From Cantharellus purpuraceus (taxonomy: Eukaryota; Basidiomycota; Agaricomycetes; Cantharellales; Hydnaceae): DNA of 64,000 bases. Position numbers and translations under genes: made by a program. Of the stretch, positions 36,396 to 48,700 are shown piece by piece. Every line of letters begins with the position of its first letter. The first letter of the stretch is position 1. The notes below the pieces were generated by a model. The model was given only the letters and a program-made list of their open reading frames with translations. It was not told the DNA's origin and ran no database searches. Location: contig JALBUN010000007.1 in NCBI GenBank assembly GCA_025174535.1, positions 434,001 to 498,000 on the forward strand, read 5' to 3'.

Positions 36396-36994
36396 AGGAA
36401 AGGGTACTCAGGCTAGGGACCGTCGACAGGGTATAAATGAATATGTGACAACGCAGTCAGGTGTTATAAACTGAAGCAATCCGATTGCGTGTCCCGTCAC
36501 ATTTGTTGAATCCGCGACGGTTATGAAAGGCTACAGATGTCCAGCCACGTCCTGACGATGAAAGCCATTAAGTACAAGGCAACATGAACGCACAAATGAA
36601 AATCATCATTGCACAATAGACCTGTCATTGGTGCTTCTCGTCAAACATGTCAACCAGGCACGCACGACAGGAGGAAAAATATTACGTAAAGAGACATATC
36701 AAGTGTCCAATGCCTCGAAGCTTGAAGCTTAGATCCTTAAACCATGTTGCGATACACGTAAGAAGCAAGCACTCGCTGGAAACTGTGACATTGCATCTAT
36801 CCGTCACGTTAACTTTGACAAGAAGTGGAGGTCAACTATGGCATACCGGCATGCCATTTGAAAACTTTATAGAAGGACAGATTGCTACATGATGTGTGTG
36901 CGTGAGGCTAGTAGTGGGTAACTAATACGGTGTAGGAAACGATCAGGAACCATTGTACCGCAGCCATAAGAAGACACCCACTATTGAAAAGATA
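36396..36994. other. Intergenic or unresolved 5' part of the membrane protein gene
   Basis: Upstream exons of the membrane protein may lie here, but I could not define them. Otherwise only short ORFs. Confidence 0.35.
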
Positions 36995-37332
36995 TCAGCC
37001 CGTCACATTCTCGTTTGCCAAGTCATTGTTCACTCCTTCCATAGTGCCACCGTTGCTCTGGGTACGCTCAAGAATTTCGCGATGCTTCTGAGACCGCTCA
37101 TAGTCCACTTGGCGTTGGCGTTGTTTCTCGCGCCGTCGCTCATCGTCACGAAGCACACCTTGATACATTCTCTAGACAGATGGAAGCAGATCAGCTGGAG
37201 ATAACATCTAACACCACGATTTACAAAGGAACGTACACTTCTTTCCCATTCCTGTAAAAAGTGCACACCCCACACAGTGAGGCCGGAGAGAATGATGGAG
37301 CCTACCAGCGTGACTTTGGCTGCCCGACTCAT
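36995..37332 (-). CDS. PET117: PET117-like cytochrome c oxidase assembly factor
   Basis: Two exons, 37332-37237 and 37171-36995, with a 65-nt phase-0 intron (90 aa). It begins MSRAAKVTLVGSIILSGLTV and GVHFLQEWERS, the typical PET117 N-terminal membrane helix, followed by RMYQGVLRDDERRREKQRQR and a charged helical tail. PET117 is a small inner-mitochondrial-membrane protein needed for complex IV assembly, where it acts with the heme A synthase machinery. Length and order match the family. Its start is 134 bp from that of the divergent ZNHIT2 gene, which suggests a shared promoter. Confidence 0.85.
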
Positions 37333-37466
37333 TCATGAAAAGCACGGTAAACTCGACTGAACAATTGATACGTAAGTAGGGCAAGTTTGAAGTTGCAGCC
37401 TGAGGTTGGAAGTAAAGACTTGTAACAGCTGGAAGCCCACAGGAACCCATAGTGATCATCGAGAAA
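37333..37466. promoter_or_regulatory. 134-bp divergent promoter PET117/ZNHIT2
   Basis: Lies between the start codons of the two divergent genes and must hold promoter elements for both. I see no strong TATA box. Confidence 0.45.
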
Positions 37467-38887
37467 ATGAATCGACTTAAATTTGACCTAAAGACCCGTC
37501 CAGCAGTCGTGGAACGTCCCAACAAGGAGCCATGCGGGATGTACGTTTGTGAAATATATTCTTTCAGGGCCTGCGCATAGCTGAGACATTGTGCAGCTGC
37601 AGACGACAGATATCGCATTATGCATGTCCAAAGTGCAACATTCCCTACTGCTCCCTAACGTGCTTCAGATCAGAGGTACCCTTGGCTTCCGGTCCTTTGG
37701 AAATGTGCTGAAATCGTATATGAAGGCGCACTCTGATTGTTCAGAGACTTTCTACCGCAAGGAGATCGAGACGGATATCCGGACTGCCCCATCGACGTCC
37801 GCTGATGAGAGAAACAAGATGTTGGCGTTGCTGCGCAAATTCGAGGATGAATATGCGGAAGAGCCAGACGTATTAGCAGAGGATAGCGGTGATCTTGCCC
37901 AGAAACTAGAAGCAGTCAACTTGGGTGCGTTTACCAAGTTGCTGACGACACCTCGCAGTCACTTGAATTAATAGTACAGACGAGGCGGACCCCGATGTGA
38001 TCTGGTCCATGCTATCACCTTCTCAACGGGATTCTTTCCTTAAAATTATCCGAGACCCATCAAGTGAACGTGCACAGGAATTACTATCCAGCGTAGAGCT
38101 TCAGCAAGAGCGTCGGAAGCCGTGGTGGGAATCCCCCCTGCTGGAAGGCGATAAGACCCCTACGGAATTCAGTGTTCCGCCCAAGATGATGTCGATTCCA
38201 CAAAGCTTGATTGCTCCTGGAGCAGGATCCGAATCAAATCGCTTCCTCGTGTATAACATTTTGGCTTTATGGTGAGAGACGTGCCATACGATTATCTGTT
38301 CTCCTTTTGAACGGTATCCAGCCTGGCGTATGCTTATGCAACCCGAAGGATCTCAATGTCACCATTGTCCACTCTCAAACCAACCGATCCTGATCACACC
38401 GTCGCGCGGGACATGATATCTCAAATTGCGCCTTTCTTAACGGATCGCAAGTCGACGGTTTTGTTCAAGAGTGTCGACGGTGTGGTGACGCACGTATGGT
38501 CGAGCCTGGAAGCTGTAGGTCGCAATGGTAGACCCCGGGGCTGCATATTGACACCGTATCTCTCGTGCACAGTTGTCAGACTCACCTTCAGCCGAGTCCT
38601 TCTCTATTCTCTTGACAGATGTATCGACTCTATTCCAACCCCAGCGCGTGGTGGTTGTATCAGAAAACGACGTCGACTCTACCGTTTCGCGATCGGCCCT
38701 CTTGGCCATCTCGGACATTGCTGCGCTGTTCACACGTGGATCTGTCAAGCTCAACAAGCATGTCATGCATAAATTAAACTTTTATGCGGCGCACCTTTAC
38801 GCTCAAAATGTCGACTCGGTGAGCCTCGTTGCGGAGGAGATTCGGATTGCGCGCTTGAGCATGCAGTCACCACGGCCGTTGGCTTGA
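37467..38887 (+). CDS. ZNHIT2: HIT-type zinc-finger protein, ZNHIT2-like
   Basis: Exons 37467-37540, 37597-37675, 37726-37924, 37980-38271, 38322-38514, 38573-38887 (383 aa). The zf-HIT motif is complete once exon 1 is joined: CGICRRQISHYACPKCNIPY then CSLTCFRSEAHSDC gives the paired Cys/His ligands. Downstream come an acidic helical stretch (DPDVIWSMLSPSQRDSFLK) and a C-terminal helical domain (YNILALCLAYAY ... DIAALFTRG), as in ZNHIT2 proteins. ZNHIT2 works with R2TP/HSP90-type chaperones and, in animals, in U5 snRNP assembly; that role here is inferred. The first exon was recognised because CG-I-C spans the intron, and it starts at the only suitable ATG. Confidence 0.86.
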
Positions 38888-40641
38888 GCTGGGAGTTGAA
38901 TGTGAGACGGTCCCATTTGTTTCTGAACGCTGCGCTTTTCCCGGCTTTTGGGAGCTTGACAAGTGTAGAGTGTGCACTCGGCGCAGTCCAACGAGGATCG
39001 ATTCTGTTCCTCAGCCAGCAAAGACACTGACACCGGACTAGATCTGGTACGTACCTTGTCGAGTGAATTACACATACCTGACGCAACATTGCAAGGCTCA
39101 TTTGTGAGGAACATGGAGTTGAAATACCGTGTTGGCACAAGCCTCTGTTCTTCCGACATATATATGCTCATTTCCGTTATCGAATGAATTATGACTCTCG
39201 ACTTTATTTCAACACGAATGTTGCTGGTGATAGGTGCCATTTTGGGTGTCCCTAAATGGCAAGAGCAATGTCACGGAACCCAGAGACAAGAGTTATCAAT
39301 GAAATCTATATTGGTGATCTATTCTCCAGCGCCAATGGAAAGCTTGTACAGGTCATTGGTAACAGGTACCCGCATTTACACAAGTCGGTTCGACACGGTC
39401 GCCGATGATTCCATTCCAATCCAACATTGCATCACGCAAAATAGGCATGAAAATTAGATGTTTGTTGTGGGTGTATCTGTGATCTACGAGCTTGGTCTAG
39501 TCATTCATGTGCTTGCCTAGGGCAGGTTCCAGCTCTGTGGATATTAGGTGGCCAATTCGAATCCATGCCAGCTGTTGGCTGTTGGCTCTCGTCGTTTTGG
39601 GCAGAGCAATTAAACCGCTTCTTTTACCTCACCTGTCGTGCCCATATGTGATGAGGATCAGTCAGGGCAGCAGCGAGTTCCAATGCATCCAATTGTGATG
39701 CGTGCTTCGGGATTGTCACCGCAATTCCTGACGAGTGTTACGTTCAGATTCTACAGGTGCACTTTTGCACTGAGCTGCCCGCGAGTGGGCTTCCGCGTCT
39801 GCCTCGTCTGGCGAGCCCTGCGCACCAAAGTCGTGCGACATTGGACAAGGGCTGCCAACGAGACTCGGAACAGAAGACAGAAGCACACATTGCCAAATTG
39901 GCATTGCAGCCCATCGCAATGGGACGTTGGTCTGCGAACAACGTGTGTGGACTGATGTGGGATGTGACCGTGGCGGGCCGGGGAAGAGTATATACATTGT
40001 GATACGGACATCGGGCGTTGGGACCAAAGAACGGCCGGAAGCGTTTTGGCACGGGAGCGGGAGCGATCGGGAGCGCCGAGGAGCGTCTCGCGTGAGAGGG
40101 TGTCCGGAGATGAGTCAGTGGTCGCGGATCAAGACGGCGGCGCGCGACCCACAACGACACACAGGCGCTGCCCCAGCATGCATAGCTCCGCCTCCACCTC
40201 GACTCCTTTGACGTGTGCGCGCCAGCCAGCCCCCGGTTTTATTGTTCCGCTCATTGGGATCTACAACGAGAAGCGGCAGTGTTCATTCATTTCGCCCGGT
40301 TCATTTAATATCCCCAGTCTGTGCAACAAAAGCAACTGGAATGGGTCAAGCTACGCAGCTTCGGCGTCTTACGGCACAGCCCATACACTTGTGATTTTCC
40401 CTTCATAGATAAAACACTTGATTGATATTGTTTTGTTGTACAGTATACATCTCCCTGAATGCTAATCGGACTGCAAGGAAGAAAATGCATAATGATAACC
40501 GATCCTGATGGACGAGACGCAGGCGACGACGTAACGCTGGGGAATACGAAAGCGATGTCAGAGACGAGGGGCGTGCAGGTTTGGTTGCCGAGGTTGCGAG
40601 GAGTTGCGGTATGAGGCGAGACAGGGAGAGCCGGGTCGTAG

Positions 40642-40658
40642 AAAAAAAAAAAAAAAAA
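40642..40658 (+). repeat. A17 homopolymer tract
   Basis: Seventeen consecutive A on the plus strand, that is T17 on the strand of the GATA gene, about 250 nt past its stop codon. Confidence 0.9.
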
Positions 40659-40832
40659 GGAAAAAAGAACATGCCAAAAACTGCAGGGGATTTAAGAGAG
40701 ACAACATATTCCGAATTGATTTCTTCCAATTTCACTTGTGCGGGTGTGCGGTGGTGTGACAGGTATGACAGCGTGTGAGGTAAAACCGATTGAACAGCAA
40801 ATGACGAGAGTAATGTCGGAAAGCAGGATTCC

Positions 40833-40850
40833 AAAAAAAAAAAAAAAAAA
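40833..40850 (+). repeat. A18 homopolymer tract
   Basis: Eighteen consecutive A, that is T18 on the GATA-gene strand, about 60 nt past its stop and probably in the 3' UTR. Confidence 0.9.
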
Positions 40851-40908
40851 GAGATGGAAAAATGGGCAGGAAAAATCGACGGAATACAATGATCTCGTGC
40901 CATTCGTT

Positions 40909-43900
40909 TCACTCCATGGGGTTCATCATGGCATCGAACATGTCCATGTGCGAGTTGTCGTTGGAATTGTTCGACTGCTGGTCGTTGAATGGAAAGCTCG
41001 GGTCGTTGCTGTTCCAGTAGCTCGGCAGCATGGGCGGATGAGAATATCCCACAATCGGCGAGTTTCCTCGTTGCAGGAAATCGACGGGCAACATGGGCGG
41101 ATGCAGGAAGGAAGGCTGGGACGAAGAGGACGAGGAAGAGGACGTCTCGTTGGAAAGCGCCATCGGGGGATGAAGGTATTCCATAGGGGCATCGTCGGGG
41201 AGAACCATCGGAGGGTGGATCTTCTGGGTCGACGAGGAGGAGGAGGAGGATTCTCCGCCTGTCATCCACGACGAAGAGGCATCAAATCCCTGATACGCAT
41301 ACACCGAATAAGGTAAACCATATGAAGAAAACGGAGGCGAAGAGGTGGGAGACTTGTCCTTGCTCTTATTATCGTTGGCGCTGGCCTTGTTGCTAGTGTT
41401 GCTATGGTTACCGGTGCCGCTGCGTACGGACGTGGCTGACGGGGGAGGCTCCGTCGGAGTAGACGAACTCTCATATGAAGAGGACGACAGACGGCGACGT
41501 TTACTCCCTCTGTCCTCCATACCATACTCCGAGGATTCGCCGCTGAAAGACGTCTGGATTGGCTGAAGGTCGGAGCCGGACGTGTACTGATACAAATAGT
41601 CGGGATGGTACGGCCCGGGAAACCTTGAAAACGACGCTGCACTTGATTCGCCGGAACTGTCGTTCTGGTCGCGGGCCGAGACCGAACTCAGCATATCATT
41701 GGAGGGCGAGCTCTTCGATGCGTGTCCGACATTGGAGGACGTGTAGTCGTAGGAAAACTGCGGCGTCGTCTGTTGTTCGTCTTGGCGTTGTTCGTCCTCA
41801 GCCGACGGCTGAGGGGTCGCGGCGCGCGCAGGTGATGCGCGTCGGCTTGTACCCGGGCTAGCAGAGGGGGTCTCAGAACAAGAACCAGCCAAGCCAGCGC
41901 GTCTTATCTCGTGCCTTGAGCGTTTCCTTATCACATCTGACTTCATGGACAACGGACGATTGGTTCCGTGAAGCTTGTAACTATAGAAAGCAACATATCA
42001 ACATGTGATTTCTGGACCTCGCAACAGAAAGTACTCACTAGAGTCCGCAGCTATGAAGAAGAAGCGCATTTGAAGATGAGCGAGAGTCCAGGTCGCGATA
42101 GATCATATGCACTTACGCATTGCAAACCGTCTTGCCTTCATCGTCCTTACGCCACAGGGGCGTTGCGGTCGTGTTGCAATTAAAACATTTGGCTATGGGA
42201 AAGTTTACGGTAAAGCGACGAGAACGAGGACTGAGGGGCGCACCGCCAATGATCTCGGTATCGATGGCTCTGGCTTGATTATGAGTACTGCGTGCGTTAT
42301 CGCCTTGCTGCGCGCGCATGCTCTTCGGCCTAGGTCGCTTGTGCTGCACTTTTACGTTAGCATCTGATTTGAAACCAGAGGAAAGCTTTCTAATGGCGCA
42401 CTAATTTGCAATACAGCCCGCATGCGTTGCAGTTGAGTTCGTCGTTGAGACCACGTCGCCACAATGGGGTGTGGGTGGCGCCGCAGTTTGAGCATTCCGT
42501 CTTGACTCCCGCCGGCGTAGACGTGGGCGCCACAGTGGCACCCGGTGCGGTTCTGGCGATGGTGGGACTGGTGTTGCTGCTGGTGCTGCTGGTGCTGTTG
42601 CCGGACGCAGAGGATGCGTTCTTGTGGAGGGCCATCGGATTCAACGTCGTGGCCGCGGCGGGGGCGGGGGGTGGGCGAGCGCGCTGTACACTGGAGGGAC
42701 GGTTAGGAAAGAAAGGGGCAGACACGGGATAGCTGGATTGCGGCTGCTGCTGTGCAGAGTTGGAAGAAGCAGAGGCGGTAACGGCTGCCTGTAACAACTG
42801 CGCCATTTCGTATTCCAAATCAAATGGTTTGTGATTATCCTCTTGCCCGCCGGTGTCGTTGATCTTCTTGTCGGTGGTGCGTCGCGCGTCGCCTTCCCTT
42901 GATTTTTCGTCGGTGAGCTGGGAAGTATCAATGGAAGCCAGGATATCGCCCCAGCTGTCGGGGCTGTCTCCGTCGACATCTAAGAGCTCGTCCAGCGGTA
43001 ACTCTATAGTTGGTCTAGAAACGCCCATCCCTCCATCCGGTGAGCCGTCCGTTCCAGCGTATGACATGGTGACATCTTCGCCGTAAGTGTGAGAAGAAGA
43101 AAAAGATGGGGAAGGATACAAAAGAGCAGTAGGACCAAAGTTGTTGGAAAAAAGGCCGGGAAGTCGTACAGTAGGTTGTATGTTAGACGAGGGAGAGCTA
43201 CTGGAATTAGGGCTGGTAGGGTCAGTGACAGAAGTGATAACATGGGGGATAGTAATGAGCTGGTCTGCCATTGCGCGCGACTGTTGACCGTTGGTTTGGA
43301 GGTCATCGGTCGTCGGGGGCCGGGCAGGGGATCGTTTCATTTCGTGTTCTTTCTGGGTGGCGGGGCCAGTTTTGGAGTTGTCGACTTTCGGTGCTGGCTC
43401 CTTGAAGGTCGACTGTTTCTTGACGGGGACTGCAGACATGGTGAGCTTGGTGGCGTGGGGGCTGACTTGGGAAGGAGAGGGGGTGTCGAGAGAAAACGTG
43501 AACTGCATCCTCTTCATGCCACCCGACTGAGCGCCTTCACGAAGCCGTTCGATCTCCTCTGCGCGACGCCGCATCTTGTCGGAAGACTGGGTACGCTTGT
43601 AACCAGGAGCACGGAGTTCTTCAATGTTCCTGAGAGGGTGTGTGAGCACCAACAGGCCGGTGGCGGGGGGGGTGATATGGACGAAAACGCACTTTCCCTT
43701 CTCCCGATCGAGCTTGTCGCCCATTGTGCGGGAGAGTTTCTTGAACTCGCGCTTGGACTTTGCGTTATCGCTTTCGACCATGATGTTGTGAAGATGCCAG
43801 AGCCGCCAACTGAGGTTCTCGAGACGCTGGCCTTGCTCGAGATGAGCGGCGACTTTGGTGCAGACCTTCCAGGTTTTGGTCAAGGACTCGCCGTCGTTCA

Positions 43901-44014
43901 TGTTATGGAAGGCGACGAAGGACTTGTTGCCCTGTGAGGGCGATGAGCGAACGGGAGACTTTAACTGGCGACAACAACGGGACTTGCCTTGAACTTGAGA
44001 ATGAAAGGCGCCAT
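40909..44014 (-). CDS. GATA-type transcription factor with DUF1752 and two zinc fingers
   Basis: Exons 44014-43988, 43931-43693, 43629-42402, 42343-42117, 42050-42039, 41980-40909 (934 aa). The N-terminus MAPFILKFK joined to GNKSFVAFHNMNDGESLTKT and WKVCTKVAAHLEQGQRLENL is the DUF1752/AreA-type nitrogen-regulator domain. Two GATA fingers follow: CSNCGATHTPLWRRG...CNACGLYC (about 467-498) and CFNCNTTATPLWRK...CNACGLYYKLHG (about 551-588). They are split by a short K/R-rich linker without the Cys-rich block of siderophore regulators. The C-terminal third is Ser/Pro-rich. It likely binds HGATAR sites in nitrogen-regulated promoters; this role is inferred from domains. Intron 1 begins GCAAGT (GC-AG). 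A 12-nt exon encodes CGL and most of the following Tyr codon in the second finger. Confidence 0.88.
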
Positions 44015-45777
44015 GGGCAACGTCTGGAGAATCAGTCAACAAGCTCTGGAGGAAGAAGAGGGGATCGATGGCAGAGCAAGGGCTGGAAAGAGGAAAGACG
44101 TGAGGCGTAAAGAGGAAAGACGATGGCTCAAGCCCAAGTTCCGGGGGGGGAGAAGAAGCGTTAAGATAGTTGGATGAGAGAATGAGTGCGCACTGCCCGA
44201 AGACGTGGAAAGTCTGCACGTTGCGGTCAGGCTCGAGCAAATATAGACAGTCCGCAATAAGCTCGTGCATCGGGACGAAAAGAATGCCCAGGTACATATT
44301 GCAGCGCAATGCCTTGTGCTTTTTCCCCTGCTTTCTGATGAAATCTCGCCACTGGACGTGCACCCGTGACCATGCAGCATGCATCCGCACCGAGTCCCGT
44401 GTATTTCCCTGCCCCTTCCCTCGGACCGCCGTATCTTCTGCCTTCGCACGCTCATATTCACCCTGACAATAGGGGAGGGAACAGATGAAACTTTGTGTCC
44501 ATACCTTGCTCTCCACACACACACAGGCGCAAGCCAGCTCGGCGTTCATCTCCATCCAGCTGTCAGAACACCGGCCCACCAGACTGTTCTGTTCCCTCCC
44601 AAGCGGCTCCACGATGGCCTGTGCTTCTTTCTCGTAGTCACTGCCCCTGTCCCGGCAACTCGCCGTAGCATGACAGCCCAACCCACCATTCGAACGTTTG
44701 CTGATGTTTCAGTGCCGCGCACAATCCTCGTGTCCATCGTAGCGCCGGAGCGAGACATGTCAAGTCGTGGACGTGCGGGGTAAGGGATCAAGGATAAATG
44801 CCGATCATCGCTTCTTTCCATTTGCTCTGATGCTACTGTACAGGCTGTAGGGTGGATGTACAACAAGCTCACTACGAGGACCGTTCCAAACAGCGCAGTG
44901 CACATTAGCCCATGACAGGTGATCTCAGTGCACATTCTCGTCACATCCGGCGCCACCTGTGCAGGATGTGTCAGATGGCAGAATCACACCTCAGATCCTC
45001 ATCTTGGAATCATCAGCGAGCGAAAGAAAGACAGTATGTAGTTGCAAAACCCTGCAGAACCTGGGGAACGCAAGGTGATCGCTTCGAAGCCCCCCAGAAG
45101 TGCGGGGGGGCAGGATCGATCGATGCTACCACGATGCGGGGTGTAGTTCGTCACTCGAGTCATAAGCAAGTGCCTAGACAGCGGAGCTTTCCGATAGCAT
45201 GGTCCGGGAAAGAACATACAATGTACAGGATCCTGGCCTCGCTTGCATTGCCGTCACTACGCGCTGCAGCGCCCCAGCGACCCTTGAAAGCCAAATTGCC
45301 AGTTTCCTCAACAAAGAGCAGCTGCTCCGTAGACCACACAAACGCCCCTGATAAGAGCCTGAGGAGTTGCTTCATTCGGTATCCTTCTCTGAGGCTTCGT
45401 CAGGAACCATTAAACATCAATTCATGTCGATATGCGATATGGGTTGTGGCAGGTTGTAGCATGGTGTTTTCAAATCTGACCCTAATCCAGTGCTGAAAAT
45501 TGCACAGGGTCTCCAGGATGACAGTAGCTTGGAAGCACAGTCCATCACGGGGAGGTGAATTGCTGAAAAAAAAGTGATTCTCAGTGGAGCCTCCCTGATA
45601 GGAAATAGGATCCAAATGTAGTTTTGCGAGCAAAGCACACGGACAAGTAGTAGAGCAATAAAAAACAAACAAGTCGTGATGTGGACGCGTTATGATTACT
45701 TGTGGATGATCTGACGTAAGCAGATCACACCCGTAGACCTACACTGCGCAACTCCCTATGTTTTATATCCAACTTTT
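44015..45777. other. Divergent intergenic region, GATA factor/NEO1
   Basis: A 1.8-kb spacer between two divergent starts. It holds several HGATAR-type sites (for example TGATAA near 45348 and TGATAG near 45596), which would fit autoregulation by the adjacent GATA factor, but such sites are common by chance. A long open frame (42390-44681, minus) runs upstream of the chosen start but is out of frame with the ATG at 44014. Confidence 0.4.
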
Positions 45778-48700
45778 ATGTCGGATATCCCCTTGCATGT
45801 TTTAAAAGGTCGCAAATATCGCAAATTACAGGCTGGAGGCTACGCGTCATTGAACAGGGAAGACGACCGCGACGGCAGCCAACACAACACGCCATCTGGA
45901 AGCGCTATGCCAACTGCACTCGCTGCTGCATCGGCTGCGGCAACTCATAACATACAGAAGAAGGGGAAGGGGAAGCAGCAGCGGTACAGAGACGATGATC
46001 TGGAAGAGGAGGAAAACCTTATGAGTAGAGCCGAATACGGGGATGATGGCGATGGTGAAGAAGCGGCGCTGCTACGGCGTGACCCTTCTGGAGGATCTGT
46101 GAGCTGCACAGACGATCTTCTATACGGCTTTCTGAAGATGGTTTGACACAGCGAGGCAAGAGCCTGACAGTCCAATCACTTAACAGAGACAACTCTCGTA
46201 CTATACCATTCCATCCTCCAGGCAAGGCTTGATCTGCTTACATGCCATTTCTGCACCTAATGTTGGTTTGTATCATAGAGAAATTGCGGAGTCGCTTTCC
46301 CGCCAACGTCGTTCGCAATCAAAAGTACAATGTTTTCACTTTCCTCCCACTGGTATTCTACGAACAGTTCAAATTTTTCTTCAACATGTATTTTCTTTTG
46401 GTGGCTCTCTCGCAGTTCATTCCTGCTTTGAAAACTGGTATGAATGGTCTTGGCCCCTTGGAGGTATCAAGCTAACTCGTCCTTGCTTAGGTTTTCTTAT
46501 CACTTATATTGCACCTTTGGCATTTGTCCTTACTGTAACTATGGGGAAAGAAGCATATGACGACTGGAAGAGAAATCAACGAGACCACGAAGCTAATTCC
46601 GCGAAATACCTCATACTGGAGCCGTTACCTTCAGGAGGTCACCGTGATCTATTGCCTCCAACGCACGCCGTCCCGAGTTCAAAGCTTAGAGTCGGTGACC
46701 TGGTACTTTTAGAGAAGAATCAGAGAGTGCCCGCGGATCTCATTCTGTTAAGGACATCGGACGCCACGGGGACATGTTTTATCCGCACTGACCAGCTTGA
46801 TGGAGAAACGGACTGGAAGTTGAGGGTCGCCGTGCCGTCAACTCAACAGCTACATGAGGACAGCGATCTGTTGGAGCTGGATGCAGAGATTTATGGTAGG
46901 TCATTCTAAGCGAACATTGTTTCAGAATCTGGGTGCTCACTTTCGTCTCTTCCCTAAGCCGACGCACCTATCAAAGATATTCACACCTTTATAGGGACTT
47001 TCTCCATGCACACTACGCCGCCGTCGCTCAGTGAACATCCAAGAGACGTCCCTCTGCAACCCAAAGTGGAACCTCTCACCGCTGAAAACGTCCTATGGTC
47101 AAATACCGTTTTGGCTGCCGGTTCAGCCGTGGGTTTCGTGATATACACAGGCTCCGAAACGCGTGCAGTGATGAACACCAGCCACCCCGGAACTAAAGTC
47201 GGCTTGCTGGATCTAGAAATCAACCGGCTTGCTAAGGTGCGTGGTTCTCGCTACAAAAAGTTCAAACCCGTCAGTGACAATTTCCCCAGATCCTTTGTGC
47301 GGTCACATTCGCCTTGTCCATAGTCCTAGTGGCACTCAATGGTTTCCGTGGTTCGTGGCACATATACGTGTTCCGATTTTTGATCTTGTTTTCTTCGATA
47401 ATTCCTATCAGGTTGGTTCCGGCACTTTCCTTCTTTTTTCTCATAGTGTTCTTAACTCTACTGCATGGTAGTCTACGCGTCAATCTTGATATGGGAAAAA
47501 CGGTCTACGCCTCGCAAATCATGAATGACCTCGAGATTCCAAACACTATCGTGCGTACGAGCACGCTACCCGAGGAACTTGGTCGTATCGAGTATCTGCT
47601 CAGCGACAAGACCGGAACCCTGACCCAGAATGGTGAATTTACCACTTATCCTCGCGAGTATTTCATAACGAATCCCTTACCGTAGAGATGGAGATGAAGA
47701 AGTTACATATGGGTACAATATCGTATGGGTATGACTCCATGGATGAGGTCGCGCATCAGTTGTCCATGGCTTTCAATGCAGCCACTGATCAACGTGAGTT
47801 TTTGATCGGAGGTTATCGGGTGGTCGTTCACGTTCCGTCAGTAACTAACAAAACGCCGACCGGCATTCAAATGGCAACCCGGGGGCGCCGCGACATGTCC
47901 TCCAGGGTCAGGGATGCGGTTCTTTGCCTTGCCTTGTGCCATAATGTGAGTCATTCCGTCTCTAGGGCGTGCAGTGTGCGTTTATGATCTGCGAGATGTT
48001 AGGTCACACCTGTGACGAACGATGATGGAACAGTGACGTACCAAGCTTCTTCTCCCGATGAAGTTGCCATCGTTAAATGGACCGAATCTGTGGGATTATC
48101 CTTGGTTTTCCGCGACCGGCAGAGAATGGAGCTTCAAATACCCGACGGCGCACGATTTGTCTTTGAAATTCTTGAGATATTTCCCTTTACATCGGAGTCT
48201 AAACGTATGGGCATTATCGTGCGTGATATGACGACCAAAGAAATCACGTTCCTCCAGAAGGGAGCCGATGCAGTGATGGCCAAGATCGTTCAAAGCAACG
48301 ACTGGCTGGAAGAGGAGTGTGCCAATATGGCTCGCGAGGGACTCCGTACTCTGGTGGTAGCCAGAAAACGACTGACCGAAGAGTCTTATCAGACCTTTAA
48401 AGCCAGGTACCACGAGGCAAGCGTCAGCCTCGAAAATCGAAACGAAATGATGACAGAGGTGGTTGAACATCACCTCGAGCGTAACCTGGAGCTTTTGGGC
48501 CTTACTGGAGTGGAGGACAAACTGCAGGACGATGTGAAATCGACTCTCGAGCTATTGCGGAATGCTGGGATCAAGATTTGGATGTTGACCGGTGATAAAA
48601 TCGAGACTGCGACTTGTATTGCTATATCAACGAAACTGGTGGCGCGGAACCAGTACATACATCAGGTCGCGAAACGTGAGGCCATTTGTTTATATAATTG

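Larger units (their letters stand above)
38888..40908. other. 2-kb region between convergent genes
   Basis: 3' flanks of ZNHIT2 (+) and of the GATA gene (-). The 39.7-40.2 kb part is GC-richer and opens several overlapping ORFs on both strands (up to 138 codons), none with recognisable domains. Two poly-A tracts lie near 40.65 and 40.84 kb. Confidence 0.45.

Noticed and set aside
39716..40408. Several overlapping 80-138 codon ORFs on both strands
   Set aside because: GC-rich chance openings with no domains, between two convergent genes.
42390..44681. A 763-codon open frame suggesting a much longer N-terminus of the GATA protein
   Set aside because: The part upstream of 43931 is out of frame with the ATG at 44014 that gives the conserved MAPFILKFK start. 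Its composition is not that of a conserved domain.
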